A stretch of 51,016 nt of DNA from an uncultured Bacteroidales bacterium. GTDB lineage: Bacteria; Bacteroidota; Bacteroidia; Bacteroidales; P3. Made by a program: the position numbers and the translations under genes. Location of the stretch: contig CALDHX010000051.1 in the NCBI GenBank assembly GCA_937901525.1, positions 1 to 51,016 on the forward strand. Direction: 5' to 3'. This document shows, piece after piece, positions 32,735 to 40,698 of this stretch (the stretch's first letter is position 1; every line of letters starts with the position of its first letter). Under the pieces are notes generated by a model, which saw only the letters and a program-made list of their open reading frames with translations, was not told where the DNA came from and did not search any database.

Positions 32735-33637
32735 TTATTGTTGTTGTAATATTTGTTCATATTTATTTGTGTTTGCAGGGTCTATTTCTTTCATTAATCC
32801 TGCAACTCTTGTCTTTTCATTTTGTGGAGCGCCTTTAAAAATATTGACTATTTCATCTGCTTTCGCATCTAAAAATTGTTTTACAGCAACCAAGTCAGAT
32901 TTTTCTCTATGAGCTCGCTTTATGTTTTCAATTGCCTCCATTATATTATTTCTTGCCTCGGCTTGACTATCGCCTTGCATCATATCTAATCCTAAACGAT
33001 GATATTGATACGATGCTTCATGAATATATCTGTAAGTAGTATTAGTATAGTTTTCTACCATCCAATATTTATTTTTTGTATTTTCTGCTCTTTTCCAACC
33101 AGGTGAAGCCGAACGTTGAGATGCTGTTACAATATTTTGACAAACCGTAAAATATTTATTTCCACCATTTAATTCAAAACTATCTGCATCTAAAGCCAAG
33201 AAATAATACAAATAAAACGCAATCGTTGATACCAAATTATTAGTATAATTATTTTGGTCAAATTCCAATGATTGCCCTTGAATAAATTTAAATGTAAAAT
33301 TTTGTTCTTGTGTATTTAAAAGGGTTGTTGTGTATGTAGAACCATAAACAGGACGTCTTAATTGCAAATTAATTTCCCCTTTAAAATCTTCCTGAGTACT
33401 ACGCTCACTAATAGTAATTGAAATAGAACCTTCTATTTTCTCATATTCTTCATAAATAACATCGGTCCATTTCCTTTCATTAACAAATTCATTAACCAAT
33501 TCTTGTATTTGTTGAAAGACTTCCTTGTCAGAGGATTGTAATTGTGTCGAATTAACACTTACACTCACTCTAAATTCTTGCGAATACGCAAAAAACATAA
33601 AAAAAGAAGCTACACAAAAAACAAGAAATCTTTTCAT
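32735..33637 (-). CDS. porD: DUF4835 family protein (type IX secretion PorD)
   Basis: A 300-residue exported protein, signal peptide ending FFAYSQ. Recognised as DUF4835, named PorD and linked to type IX secretion in Bacteroidota annotation. Seen: VSVNSTQLQSSDKEVFQQ, LQLRRPVYGSTYTTTLLNTQEQNF, NNLVSTIAFYLYYFLALDADSFEL, and RYIHEASYQYHRLGLD. The ATG overlaps the coaBC stop by 4 bases (ATGA), and the coaBC-porD order is conserved in the phylum (recalled). Molecular role unknown. Confidence 0.8.
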   Translation of the reverse strand: MKRFLVFCVASFFMFFAYSQEFRVSVSVNSTQLQSSDKEVFQQIQELVNEFVNERKWTDVIYEEYEKIEGSISITISERSTQEDFKGEINLQLRRPVYGSTYTTTLLNTQEQNFTFKFIQGQSLEFDQNNYTNNLVSTIAFYLYYFLALDADSFELNGGNKYFTVCQNIVTASQRSASPGWKRAENTKNKYWMVENYTNTTYRYIHEASYQYHRLGLDMMQGDSQAEARNNIMEAIENIKRAHREKSDLVAVKQFLDAKADEIVNIFKGAPQNEKTRVAGLMKEIDPANTNKYEQILQQQ

Positions 33638-34821
33638 AGACCCAATATTTTTTCAGAAATATCTAATGCCACTTCATATTTAGATTTTAAATCTGAATTA
33701 TAGACATTTCCTTTTGCATCTAAAATTGTTACCTTATTAGTTGAAACATTAAAACCTGCACCTTTATCATTCAATGAATTTAAAACAATAAAATCAAGAT
33801 TCTTTTTCTCCAATTTAGCCTTAGCGTTTTCAAATTCATTATCAGTTTCTAAGGCAAATCCTACTAAAATTTGATTTTCTTTTTTTCTTCTACCCAATTC
33901 AGCAAGAATATCCTTTGTTGGAACAAGTTCAACAACCAAATTATCTGTTTTCTTTTTCAATTTAGTATCAAATGTAGATTTTGGAGTATAATCTGCAACA
34001 GCCGCTGAAAGAATTGCAATATCACAATCCTCAAAGCACTCTACTGTTTTGTCATACATTTGAGCAGCATTCTTTACATCATATCTTATTACATTACTAT
34101 GCTCAATTGTTTGTTGAGTTGGTCCTGTAATCAAAAATACTTTTGCTCCTTTTTCTGCAAAAACGCGAGCCAATTCAAAGCCCATTCTACCAGAAGAATA
34201 GTTTCCTATAAAGCGAACAGCATCTATTTGTTCGTATGTAGGTCCTGCTGTTATACAAATCTTTTTACCTTTAAAATATTGTGATTGATTTGAATAAGAT
34301 TCTATTGCTTTAAAAATATTTTCCGGCTCTGCCATTCTTCCATCGCCCACAACACCACAAGCCAATTCACCCTTTTGAGGAAGAATCATATTAACTCCCA
34401 AAGATTGCAAACGTTTAATATTATCTTGCACCACCTTATTATGATACATCTTTGTATTCATTGCCGGAGCAAAAAAGATAGCTTTATCAAAAGCTAATAA
34501 AGTTGTTGTAAGACAATCATCTGCAATCCCATTTGCATATTTACCAATCACATTAGCTGTTGCAGGAGCTACGATATAGACATCTGCCCAATCAGCTAAA
34601 CTTATATGCTGAGTAAACTGAGAATTCATCTCAGAAAACATATCACTATAAACAGGATTTTGAGAAAGGGTTTGAAGAGTAGGTATTGTAACAAATTCAA
34701 GAGCATTTTTTGTTACGACAACCTTCACCTCACACCCAGCTTTCTTTAACATACGTATAAGCAAAGGCACTTTGTAAGCGGCAATTCCTCCACTTACAGC
34801 AACAACAACTCTCAAATTCAT
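33634..34821 (-). CDS. coaBC: Bifunctional phosphopantothenoylcysteine decarboxylase/synthetase
   Basis: A 395-residue CoaBC, two steps of coenzyme A synthesis: CTP-dependent joining of 4'-phosphopantothenate with cysteine (CoaB) and its decarboxylation (CoaC). CoaC part 1-180: VSGGIAAYK, catalytic His in TQHISLADWAD, APAMNTKMYHN and the active Cys in GELACGVVGDGRM. CoaB part 185-395: ITAGPTYEQIDAVRFIGNYS, SAAVADYTPK, KKTDNLVVELVPTKDIL. In the bamD operon, 18 bases after rpoZ. Confidence 0.96.
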   Translation of the reverse strand: MNLRVVVAVSGGIAAYKVPLLIRMLKKAGCEVKVVVTKNALEFVTIPTLQTLSQNPVYSDMFSEMNSQFTQHISLADWADVYIVAPATANVIGKYANGIADDCLTTTLLAFDKAIFFAPAMNTKMYHNKVVQDNIKRLQSLGVNMILPQKGELACGVVGDGRMAEPENIFKAIESYSNQSQYFKGKKICITAGPTYEQIDAVRFIGNYSSGRMGFELARVFAEKGAKVFLITGPTQQTIEHSNVIRYDVKNAAQMYDKTVECFEDCDIAILSAAVADYTPKSTFDTKLKKKTDNLVVELVPTKDILAELGRRKKENQILVGFALETDNEFENAKAKLEKKNLDFIVLNSLNDKGAGFNVSTNKVTILDAKGNVYNSDLKSKYEVALDISEKILGL

Positions 34822-34839
34822 AGCAAAAAAAGATTTTCT

Positions 34840-35190
34840 TTATTTAGTTTCTTTATTTTCTTCCATTCCCACCTTTGTAGTAGGATTTTTATAGACTAAT
34901 TTTTCGTCCATATATTCCTTTATAGCTATAAGATAAGGCTTTGGAAGTTGTTCATAAAATTTCGCCAATTCAATTTGTTCAATATTTTCGTGCATTTCAT
35001 CTAAAGAATCAGTAGCAACTGCGAAATCTTCTATTTTTTTGTATAATTCTTGTTTCAAATCAGCTGATATTTGATCAGAACGCTTACTCAACATAGCAAT
35101 TGTTTCGTAAAGATTTCCTGTCATTGTATCAAAGTCGTTCAAATTTCTTGTTTTAATACTTGTGTCTGCCTTTGTTCTTTTATAATCCAT
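34840..35190 (-). CDS. rpoZ: RNA polymerase omega subunit (Bacteroidota type)
   Basis: A 116-residue protein of the Bacteroidota omega/RpoZ family. Seen: N-terminal RTKADTSIKTRNLNDFDTMTGNLYETIAMLSKRS, matching the omega helix that clamps RpoB' (RAxxI...K core is diverged). Omega assists assembly of RNA polymerase. Its start overlaps the bamD end by 11 bases; coaBC follows, as in other Bacteroidales (recalled). Confidence 0.82.
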   Translation of the reverse strand: MDYKRTKADTSIKTRNLNDFDTMTGNLYETIAMLSKRSDQISADLKQELYKKIEDFAVATDSLDEMHENIEQIELAKFYEQLPKPYLIAIKEYMDEKLVYKNPTTKVGMEENKETK

Positions 35191-35989
35191 TGTATTTTAT
35201 TTTTGATTCATTATAAATATTTTCCAACTCTTGACGTTTTTTTTCATCTTTCATATTAGCAAAAACAACTGAATAACGCTCATAATCCAAAATAACCTCT
35301 TCAAATCTTTCTTTCAACTTATCTTCCACACTATTGTTAGCATACTTATAACCTGCTAACACAATATAATACATAGCGTTTTCACGTTTTTGCGAAACAT
35401 CTGGATAATCATTTAAAAATCTTTTAAAACTCACACAAGCAGCATGATACTGCATAGTTTTATAATAATTAAATGCATTTTGATAATCTTTCTCAATCAA
35501 ATTTTCCCTCAATTCGTCCATTAACTTATTTGCCTCAGCCACTCTCTCACTATTAGGATACTTTTCAATATATTCTTGAAAAGCGTCCATTGATTGTTTT
35601 GTCAAAGTTTGATCTAAGGTGTAATCAGGAGCCTCTAAATATTTACAATAAGCTGCTTGAAACAAAGCTTCTTCTGCATACTTAGAATAAGGATACCACT
35701 TAACAAAACTTTCAAACTGATAACCAGCAGAATAATAATCCTTACTTCCTAATAAACTTTTAGCATAATACAAATTTACTTTCTCCGACATCTCCCTACC
35801 TCGCGAATAAAGCAAAAGATTTTCAAACAATTGATTAGCGTGCATATAATCACCTTTTTCGTAGGCCTTCATTGCAGCCTCGAACTTAGCATCTTGATCA
35901 TTGCTTTTCAAGAGTCTATTATGCTTATTAGTAGAAGCACAAGAAGAAAGCAAAACCACTATACAGATTAAATAAAGTACTTTTTTCAT
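35180..35989 (-). CDS. bamD: Outer-membrane assembly lipoprotein BamD
   Basis: A 269-residue TPR lipoprotein of the BAM complex that inserts beta-barrels into the outer membrane. Signal peptide with lipobox LLSSC (Cys20); TPR/helix pairs follow (AFQEYIEKYPNSERVAEANKL; CVSFKRFLNDYPD). The ORF extends to a TTG at 36010, but the -7 box TATCTTTG lies in that part, so ATG 35989 is taken. First gene of a long operon: rpoZ, coaBC, porD, aminotransferase and rlmI follow, probably with tsaB-trmB. Confidence 0.93.
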   Translation of the reverse strand: MKKVLYLICIVVLLSSCASTNKHNRLLKSNDQDAKFEAAMKAYEKGDYMHANQLFENLLLYSRGREMSEKVNLYYAKSLLGSKDYYSAGYQFESFVKWYPYSKYAEEALFQAAYCKYLEAPDYTLDQTLTKQSMDAFQEYIEKYPNSERVAEANKLMDELRENLIEKDYQNAFNYYKTMQYHAACVSFKRFLNDYPDVSQKRENAMYYIVLAGYKYANNSVEDKLKERFEEVILDYERYSVVFANMKDEKKRQELENIYNESKIKYNGL

Positions 35990-35992
35990 AAT

Positions 35993-36027
35993 TTTGCAAA
36001 GATACAACAATTTTGTATTTTTGCAAA
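35993..36027. promoter_or_regulatory. Interlocked divergent promoters of bamD and mtgA
   Basis: Plus promoter (mtgA): TTTG 35993-35996, 19 bases, TATTTTTG 36016-36023. Minus promoter (bamD): reverse TTTG 36024-36027, 19 bases, TATCTTTG 35997-36004. The -33 of each abuts the -7 of the other, forming TTTGCAAA palindromes at both ends of one 35-bp block. RNA polymerase can presumably hold only one of them at a time. Confidence 0.8.
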
Positions 36028-36043
36028 CAAAATTAGTATAACA

Positions 36044-36703
36044 ATGATTAAAAAAGCCTTTAAATACATTGGTATCTTTATTCTATCTTATCTATGTTTA
36101 AGTATATTACTCACACTTGCATACATAGTCATCAATCCACCTATAACAATTCTTATGATGCAACGTCCAAGTAAAGTAGAGCGTCAATGGGTAGATTTAG
36201 AAGAAATTTCACCAAAGATGATTCAAGCCGTAGTTGCTTCGGAGGACAATTTATTTCTTTCGCACAATGGTTTTGATTTTGAACAAATTAAAATAGCAGC
36301 AGAAGAAGCAAAAAGAAAAAACAAAGCAATGCGTGGAGCAAGCACAATCTCTCAACAAACAGCAAAAAACGTATTCCTATGGAACGGAAGAAGTTATCTA
36401 AGAAAAGGCTTAGAAGTTTGGCACACATTTCTAATAGAAACCTTTTGGTCAAAAGAAAGAATAATGGAAGTTTATCTCAATGTAATAGAATATGGCGATG
36501 GAATCTATGGAATAGAAGCAGCATCGCAACACTATTTTAATCGTTCTGCAAAAAAACTCACAAAACGCCAATCAGCACTCATAGCAGCAGCACTACCAAG
36601 TCCATTAAAACGCAACCCAGCCTACCCAACAAAATATCTAAACCGTAGAGCCAACAAAATTATGCGTTTAATGAACAACATAGGACCTGTTAAATTTGAA
36701 TAA
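36044..36703 (+). CDS. mtgA: Monofunctional peptidoglycan glycosyltransferase MtgA
   Basis: A 219-residue GT51 enzyme that polymerises glycan strands from lipid II. One N-terminal transmembrane helix (about 8-30), then motif 1 VVASEDNLFLSHNGFD with catalytic Glu67, motif 2 RGASTISQQTAKN, motif 3 KERIMEVYLN and motif 4 YGIEAASQHYF. No transpeptidase domain, as expected. Divergent from bamD; xerD follows at 16 bases. Confidence 0.95.
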   Translation: MIKKAFKYIGIFILSYLCLSILLTLAYIVINPPITILMMQRPSKVERQWVDLEEISPKMIQAVVASEDNLFLSHNGFDFEQIKIAAEEAKRKNKAMRGASTISQQTAKNVFLWNGRSYLRKGLEVWHTFLIETFWSKERIMEVYLNVIEYGDGIYGIEAASQHYFNRSAKKLTKRQSALIAAALPSPLKRNPAYPTKYLNRRANKIMRLMNNIGPVKFE

Positions 36704-36719
36704 AAACAAAAAAAAACAA

Positions 36720-37643
36720 ATGTGGGAATCCTATTTAAACGATTTCAAAAGCTATATACTCTTTGAACGCTCATTATCAACCAACACACTTGAAGCATAT
36801 TTAAGAGATTGCAAAAAATTATTTACGTTTATGCACGAAAACTACCCTGAAATAAGCATAAACACAATAGAATTACATCACTTAGAAGAATTTCTCTGGC
36901 AATTAAATCTAAAAAACAGCAGTAACAGAAGAACAATAAGTGGAATAAGAGCATTTTTTAAATTTTTGGTAATGACAGACCAAATAACAAAAAATCCTTG
37001 CGAACTAATAGAAACCTCACGTTTAGAACAACTACTACCCGTTGTGCTACATCACCAAGAAGTATTAAAAATGATAGAAGTAATAGACAAAAGCACATAC
37101 CATGGATTTAGAGACAGCGTAATAATTGAAGTATTATACGCTTGTGGACTAAGAATAAGCGAATTATTAAACCTCAAAAAAGGAAACATCTACTACAAAT
37201 ACGAATACATAAAAGTAATAGGAAAAGGAAACAAAGAACGCCTTGTACCAATAGGAGAAAAAGCCCTTAAACTATTGCGATTATACATAAGAAACCACAG
37301 AAGCAAACTACAAAAAATAGATCCAAAATGCGAAGATTACATATTTCTAAACCACAGAGGTAAAAAACTCACACGACAATACGTCTTTCAAGCAATAAAA
37401 GACATAGCAAAAAAAGCAGGCATCAAAAAAAACATTCACCCACACATATTAAGACACAGTTTTGCAACAGCATTAATAAAAGGAGGAGCAAACTTAATAG
37501 CAGTAAAAGAAATGATGGGACATTCAAGCGTAGTTTCCACAGAAATCTACACACACTTAGACACCCTACATCTAAGAGAAACCCTTATGCTATATCACCC
37601 ACACTACAAAGAATTAAACAAAAACAAATCACAAAAACCTTAG
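36720..37643 (+). CDS. xerD: Tyrosine recombinase XerC/XerD family
   Basis: A 307-residue site-specific recombinase that resolves chromosome dimers at dif. SAM-like N domain 1-95 (SYILFERSLSTNTLEAYLRD), catalytic domain with all residues: Arg145, Lys172, His242, Arg245, His268 and nucleophile Tyr277 (EIYTHLD). Length and motifs fit the housekeeping Xer type rather than a phage integrase; D versus C is uncertain. The ORF track of the frame begins with TTG at 36696; ATG 36720 starts at the usual place. Tail overlaps the convergent gene by 15 bases. Confidence 0.9.
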   Translation: MWESYLNDFKSYILFERSLSTNTLEAYLRDCKKLFTFMHENYPEISINTIELHHLEEFLWQLNLKNSSNRRTISGIRAFFKFLVMTDQITKNPCELIETSRLEQLLPVVLHHQEVLKMIEVIDKSTYHGFRDSVIIEVLYACGLRISELLNLKKGNIYYKYEYIKVIGKGNKERLVPIGEKALKLLRLYIRNHRSKLQKIDPKCEDYIFLNHRGKKLTRQYVFQAIKDIAKKAGIKKNIHPHILRHSFATALIKGGANLIAVKEMMGHSSVVSTEIYTHLDTLHLRETLMLYHPHYKELNKNKSQKP

Positions 37644-39014
37644 CAAACTTCCCTCACTTGGATTTCTCATAGGATTTTCCATAACCTTACCATCATTAGA
37701 AATCAAAATAAACATAGGGAAAGCCTTCACCTTATAATATTCAAGCAAATCATAATCACCATCAAAATGCAACATTTGCCACTTATACTTACTACCAACC
37801 TTTGTATTCTTTGCAAAATTATAAAGAGCATCTAAATTCTTATCACAACTAATAGTTATAATATTACAATTATTCTTTATACTATCATAAAGAGCATACA
37901 TAACCTCCAACTCTCTTTTCGACTCTACATCATTCAACTTTACAAAATTTAAAATCAAAGGTTTATCCTTATATTGAGACAAACGCACCTGTTCATTAGA
38001 CACATCTTTCAAAACAAAATCTCCAAATTCTTTTCCCGAATGAGAAATTGACAAAAGAGCCTCAATAGTATTTAAAGCAATCTTTCTATGCTCTTCAAAC
38101 TTAGTTTGCCTTGCCAAGAGTTCTAATATCTTTATCACATCACCTCTTTCAAAAAGACCATCAGTGTAAATATCCTTCATACCCTTAATAAAAACCAACT
38201 CTCTAAACTTCTCATTTCTCAAAACACTATCCTTACCCAAAGCATCAATAAAATCCTCATAATTATGAGTTGAAAGCCAAAACTCTATTTCATTTTGAGA
38301 AACGAACTTATTTCCCTTTGCAAAATAATGATTAAACACATTATTAAAACAATCCATATAACCAACATTATAATAAAGAATAGGCTTATCTATGAATAAA
38401 GAATTTCTCAACCTATTATAATTCTTCAAATTCAAGCTCCTTTCCAAAATCGCAAACTCATAATCAACGTATGTTTTAAAATAAGAAGAATTTTCATTTT
38501 GTAAAAACTTAGCCTTCAACTCATACAATCCAGCCACAGCAACACTATCCCTCAAAGGATAAAGCTTTCTTTTATTTTTAAGAATATAATCATTAATTTG
38601 ATAATCAAAATCCACAACCTTTGAAGTCAAGTCATTCTCAGAGCCAAGAATTTCTATCGGCAACTCAACCCTATACATAAGAACATTAAAAGAATCCGCA
38701 AGATTAAAATTAAAATCCTTCAACCTCATTTCATACACATTACCAGGTTGAGCCAAAAACGAATAAGAATAAGCATCAATACCAATAACAAGCTCACTTA
38801 TTCCATCTAACACAAGCTCAAAATTAACAACAGTATCACCTTGACTCACAAACTTTTCAAGCTTTTTAGTTTGCAAAAGAGAAACCCTGTCTTCAATAAG
38901 AGATAGCTTAACCTTCTTATTTTCCAATCCCTTACCCGTTAAATTTATCCTCACATTTTGAGAATAAGCAAAAACACCTAACAACAAAAATATAATTAAA
39001 AATAATCTTTTCAT
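37629..39014 (-). CDS. Exported thioredoxin-fold protein lacking CxxC
   Basis: A 461-residue secreted or periplasmic protein. Signal peptide MKRLFLIIFLLLGVFAYSQ; residues 20-150 resemble the DUF4369-type N domain, the middle is helical, and the last ~140 residues have the AhpC/TlpA thioredoxin fold: KDVSNEQVRLSQYKDKPLILNFVKLND, IITISCDKNLDALYNFA, VKAFPMFILISNDGKVM with cis-Pro. Where thiol enzymes have WCxxC there is NFVKLNDVES, so no redox pair remains. The upstream TTG extension is rejected. Its promoter shares a 60-bp near-palindromic element with nadD. Confidence 0.75.
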   Translation of the reverse strand: MKRLFLIIFLLLGVFAYSQNVRINLTGKGLENKKVKLSLIEDRVSLLQTKKLEKFVSQGDTVVNFELVLDGISELVIGIDAYSYSFLAQPGNVYEMRLKDFNFNLADSFNVLMYRVELPIEILGSENDLTSKVVDFDYQINDYILKNKRKLYPLRDSVAVAGLYELKAKFLQNENSSYFKTYVDYEFAILERSLNLKNYNRLRNSLFIDKPILYYNVGYMDCFNNVFNHYFAKGNKFVSQNEIEFWLSTHNYEDFIDALGKDSVLRNEKFRELVFIKGMKDIYTDGLFERGDVIKILELLARQTKFEEHRKIALNTIEALLSISHSGKEFGDFVLKDVSNEQVRLSQYKDKPLILNFVKLNDVESKRELEVMYALYDSIKNNCNIITISCDKNLDALYNFAKNTKVGSKYKWQMLHFDGDYDLLEYYKVKAFPMFILISNDGKVMENPMRNPSEGSLLRFL

Positions 39015-39048
39015 TTCAAAATAAAAGTTTAACAAAAAAAATATTAGG

Positions 39049-39108
39049 CAAAGATAAGAATATTTCTTTGCTTTAAGAAAATAAATCAAAGAAATATTTC
39101 TACATTTG
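39049..39108. promoter_or_regulatory. Symmetric divergent promoter region with AATATTTCTTTG inverted repeat
   Basis: Minus -7 TATCTTTG (39049-39056) and plus -7 TACATTTG (39101-39108, nadD) flank a perfect 12-bp inverted repeat, AATATTTCTTTG (39059-39070) / CAAAGAAATATT (39087-39098), spacer 16. The -7 boxes and the repeat share one centre at 39078.5. Neither promoter has TTTG at the standard 19-20 spacing. Confidence 0.7.
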
Positions 39109-39132
39109 CAAAGAATTTTTCAGCAAAACTCT

Positions 39133-39726
39133 ATGACAAAAAAAACATATAACAAAAAAATTGGCTTATACTTTGGGAGTTTCAACCCAATTCATAACGG
39201 ACATTTGATTTTAGCAGAACAAATATTAGAAAACTCCGATTTAGATTTAATTTGGTTTGTTGTAAGTCCACAAAACCCATTCAAAGAAAAAACCAATCTT
39301 TTAGACAACAGAGCAAGATACTTTTTAGTACAAAAAGCCATAGAAAACAACGACGGTTTTCGAGCTTGCGATATAGAATTTTCCTTACCCCTACCCTCCT
39401 ACACAATAGACACCCTTACCTACTTACAAGAAAAATACCCCGACAAAGAATTTACCATTATAATAGGAGAAGACAATTTGAAGAATTTTCACAAATGGAA
39501 AAACTATCAAGCCATTTTAGATTACTATCGCATATTTGTATATCCACGACCTAATAGCGAGAAAAGTGAACTTTTAAAAAAAGAAAACGTTATAATGATT
39601 CAAGCTCCTATGATAGAGATTTCTTCATCATTTATCAGAGAAAACATACGAAAAAACAAATCAATACGCTATTTACTTCCCGACAAAGTAAGAGAAGAAA
39701 TTGAAAAAAACGCTTATTATTTGTAA
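39133..39726 (+). CDS. nadD: Nicotinate-nucleotide adenylyltransferase NadD
   Basis: A 197-residue nucleotidyltransferase making nicotinic acid adenine dinucleotide from NaMN and ATP in NAD synthesis. Motifs: GLYFGSFNPIHNGHL at 11-25, GEDNLKNFHKW at ~114, and SSSFIRENI (SSTxxR type) at ~170. ATG at 39133 is preferred over the upstream TTG, which lies in the -7 box. rpoD follows 57 bases later. Confidence 0.94.
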   Translation: MTKKTYNKKIGLYFGSFNPIHNGHLILAEQILENSDLDLIWFVVSPQNPFKEKTNLLDNRARYFLVQKAIENNDGFRACDIEFSLPLPSYTIDTLTYLQEKYPDKEFTIIIGEDNLKNFHKWKNYQAILDYYRIFVYPRPNSEKSELLKKENVIMIQAPMIEISSSFIRENIRKNKSIRYLLPDKVREEIEKNAYYL

Positions 39727-39783
39727 CAATTTTTTCAAAAGGGCGTAAGAAGTCATAGAAAAAAATAAAAAAAACAATACATA

Positions 39784-40650
39784 ATGAGACAACTCAAAAT
39801 CACAAAACAATTAACCAACAGAGAAATCACCTCATTAGACAAATATCTTCAAGAAATAGGGCGATTAGAAATGATTTCTCCTGAGGAAGAAGTAAAATTG
39901 GCTCAAAGAATTAAAGCAGGCGATCAAATAGCCTTAGAAAAATTAACAAAAGCCAATTTAAGATTTGTTGTATCGGTAGCAAAACAATATCAAAACCAAG
40001 GAATGAGTTTACCAGACCTTATAAACGAAGGAAATCTTGGCTTAATAAAAGCAGCACAACGTTTCGATGAAACGCGAGGCTTTAAATTCATTTCATACGC
40101 CGTTTGGTGGATTCGTCAAAGCATTCTACAAGCCTTAGCAGAACAATCAAGAATTGTTCGTTTGCCTCTAAACAAAATAGGTTCTATGAACAAAATCACA
40201 AAAACCTATGCACGTTTAGAACAAGAATTTGAACGCACACCAAACCCAGAAGAAGTAGCATTAGAATTAGACATTTCAGATGCAGAAGTAAAAGAAAGCC
40301 TTCGTCATTCTGGCAAACACTTGTCAATGGACGCACCTTTGGCAACAGATGAAGAGAATACAATGTATGATTTCATGAAAAACGAAGACGGAGATACACC
40401 AGAATCAGAATTAATGTATGAAAGTCTTAAATTAGAAATCAACAGAGCATTAGCAACTCTTACACCAAAAGAAGGCGACATATTAAAAATGTTTTTCGGA
40501 TTAGAGGGTTATCCACCTATGACCTTAGATGAAATTGGCGAAAACTTCGATTTAACAAGAGAAAGAGTGCGTCAAATCAAAGAAAAAGCAATTAAACGAT
40601 TGAAAAACACATCACGAAGTCATATTTTACAATCCTATTTAGGACAATAA
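39784..40650 (+). CDS. rpoD: Primary RNA polymerase sigma factor (RpoD, Bacteroidota type)
   Basis: A 288-residue sigma-70, short because it lacks region 1.1 and the non-conserved region. Region 1.2 SLDKYLQEIGRLEMISPEEEV; region 2 with LPDLINEGNLGLIKAAQRFDETRGFKFISYAVWWIRQSI; region 3 RTPNPEEVALELDIS; region 4 with LTPKEGDILKMFFGL and helix-turn-helix FDLTRERVRQIKEKAIKRL. It reads the TTTG/TAnnTTTG promoters seen across the window. A terminator follows. Confidence 0.97.
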   Translation: MRQLKITKQLTNREITSLDKYLQEIGRLEMISPEEEVKLAQRIKAGDQIALEKLTKANLRFVVSVAKQYQNQGMSLPDLINEGNLGLIKAAQRFDETRGFKFISYAVWWIRQSILQALAEQSRIVRLPLNKIGSMNKITKTYARLEQEFERTPNPEEVALELDISDAEVKESLRHSGKHLSMDAPLATDEENTMYDFMKNEDGDTPESELMYESLKLEINRALATLTPKEGDILKMFFGLEGYPPMTLDEIGENFDLTRERVRQIKEKAIKRLKNTSRSHILQSYLGQ

Positions 40651-40656
40651 ATAAAA

Positions 40657-40684
40657 AAAAGAGTGGTTTTCCACTCTTTTTTTT
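40657..40684. terminator. Bidirectional terminator of rpoD
   Basis: AAAAGAGTGG (40657-40666) and CCACTCTTTT (40671-40680), loop TTTT, with A and T runs on both sides; also ends the convergent type A substrate gene. Confidence 0.9.
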
Positions 40685-40698
40685 ATCTTACTTTTTCT

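Noticed and set aside
35990..36010. Upstream TTG start for bamD (and similar TTG starts at 4896, 15275, 36696, 39089, 39106)
   Set aside because: At 4896, 36010 and 39106 the TTG lies within or beside a promoter box; at 15275, 36010 and 39089 the ATG gives a clean signal peptide, and at 36696 the ATG gives the normal N terminus.
36720..37643. xerD as the integrase of a mobile element
   Set aside because: Housekeeping Xer length and motifs, next to mtgA; no attachment repeats, tRNA or cargo genes around.
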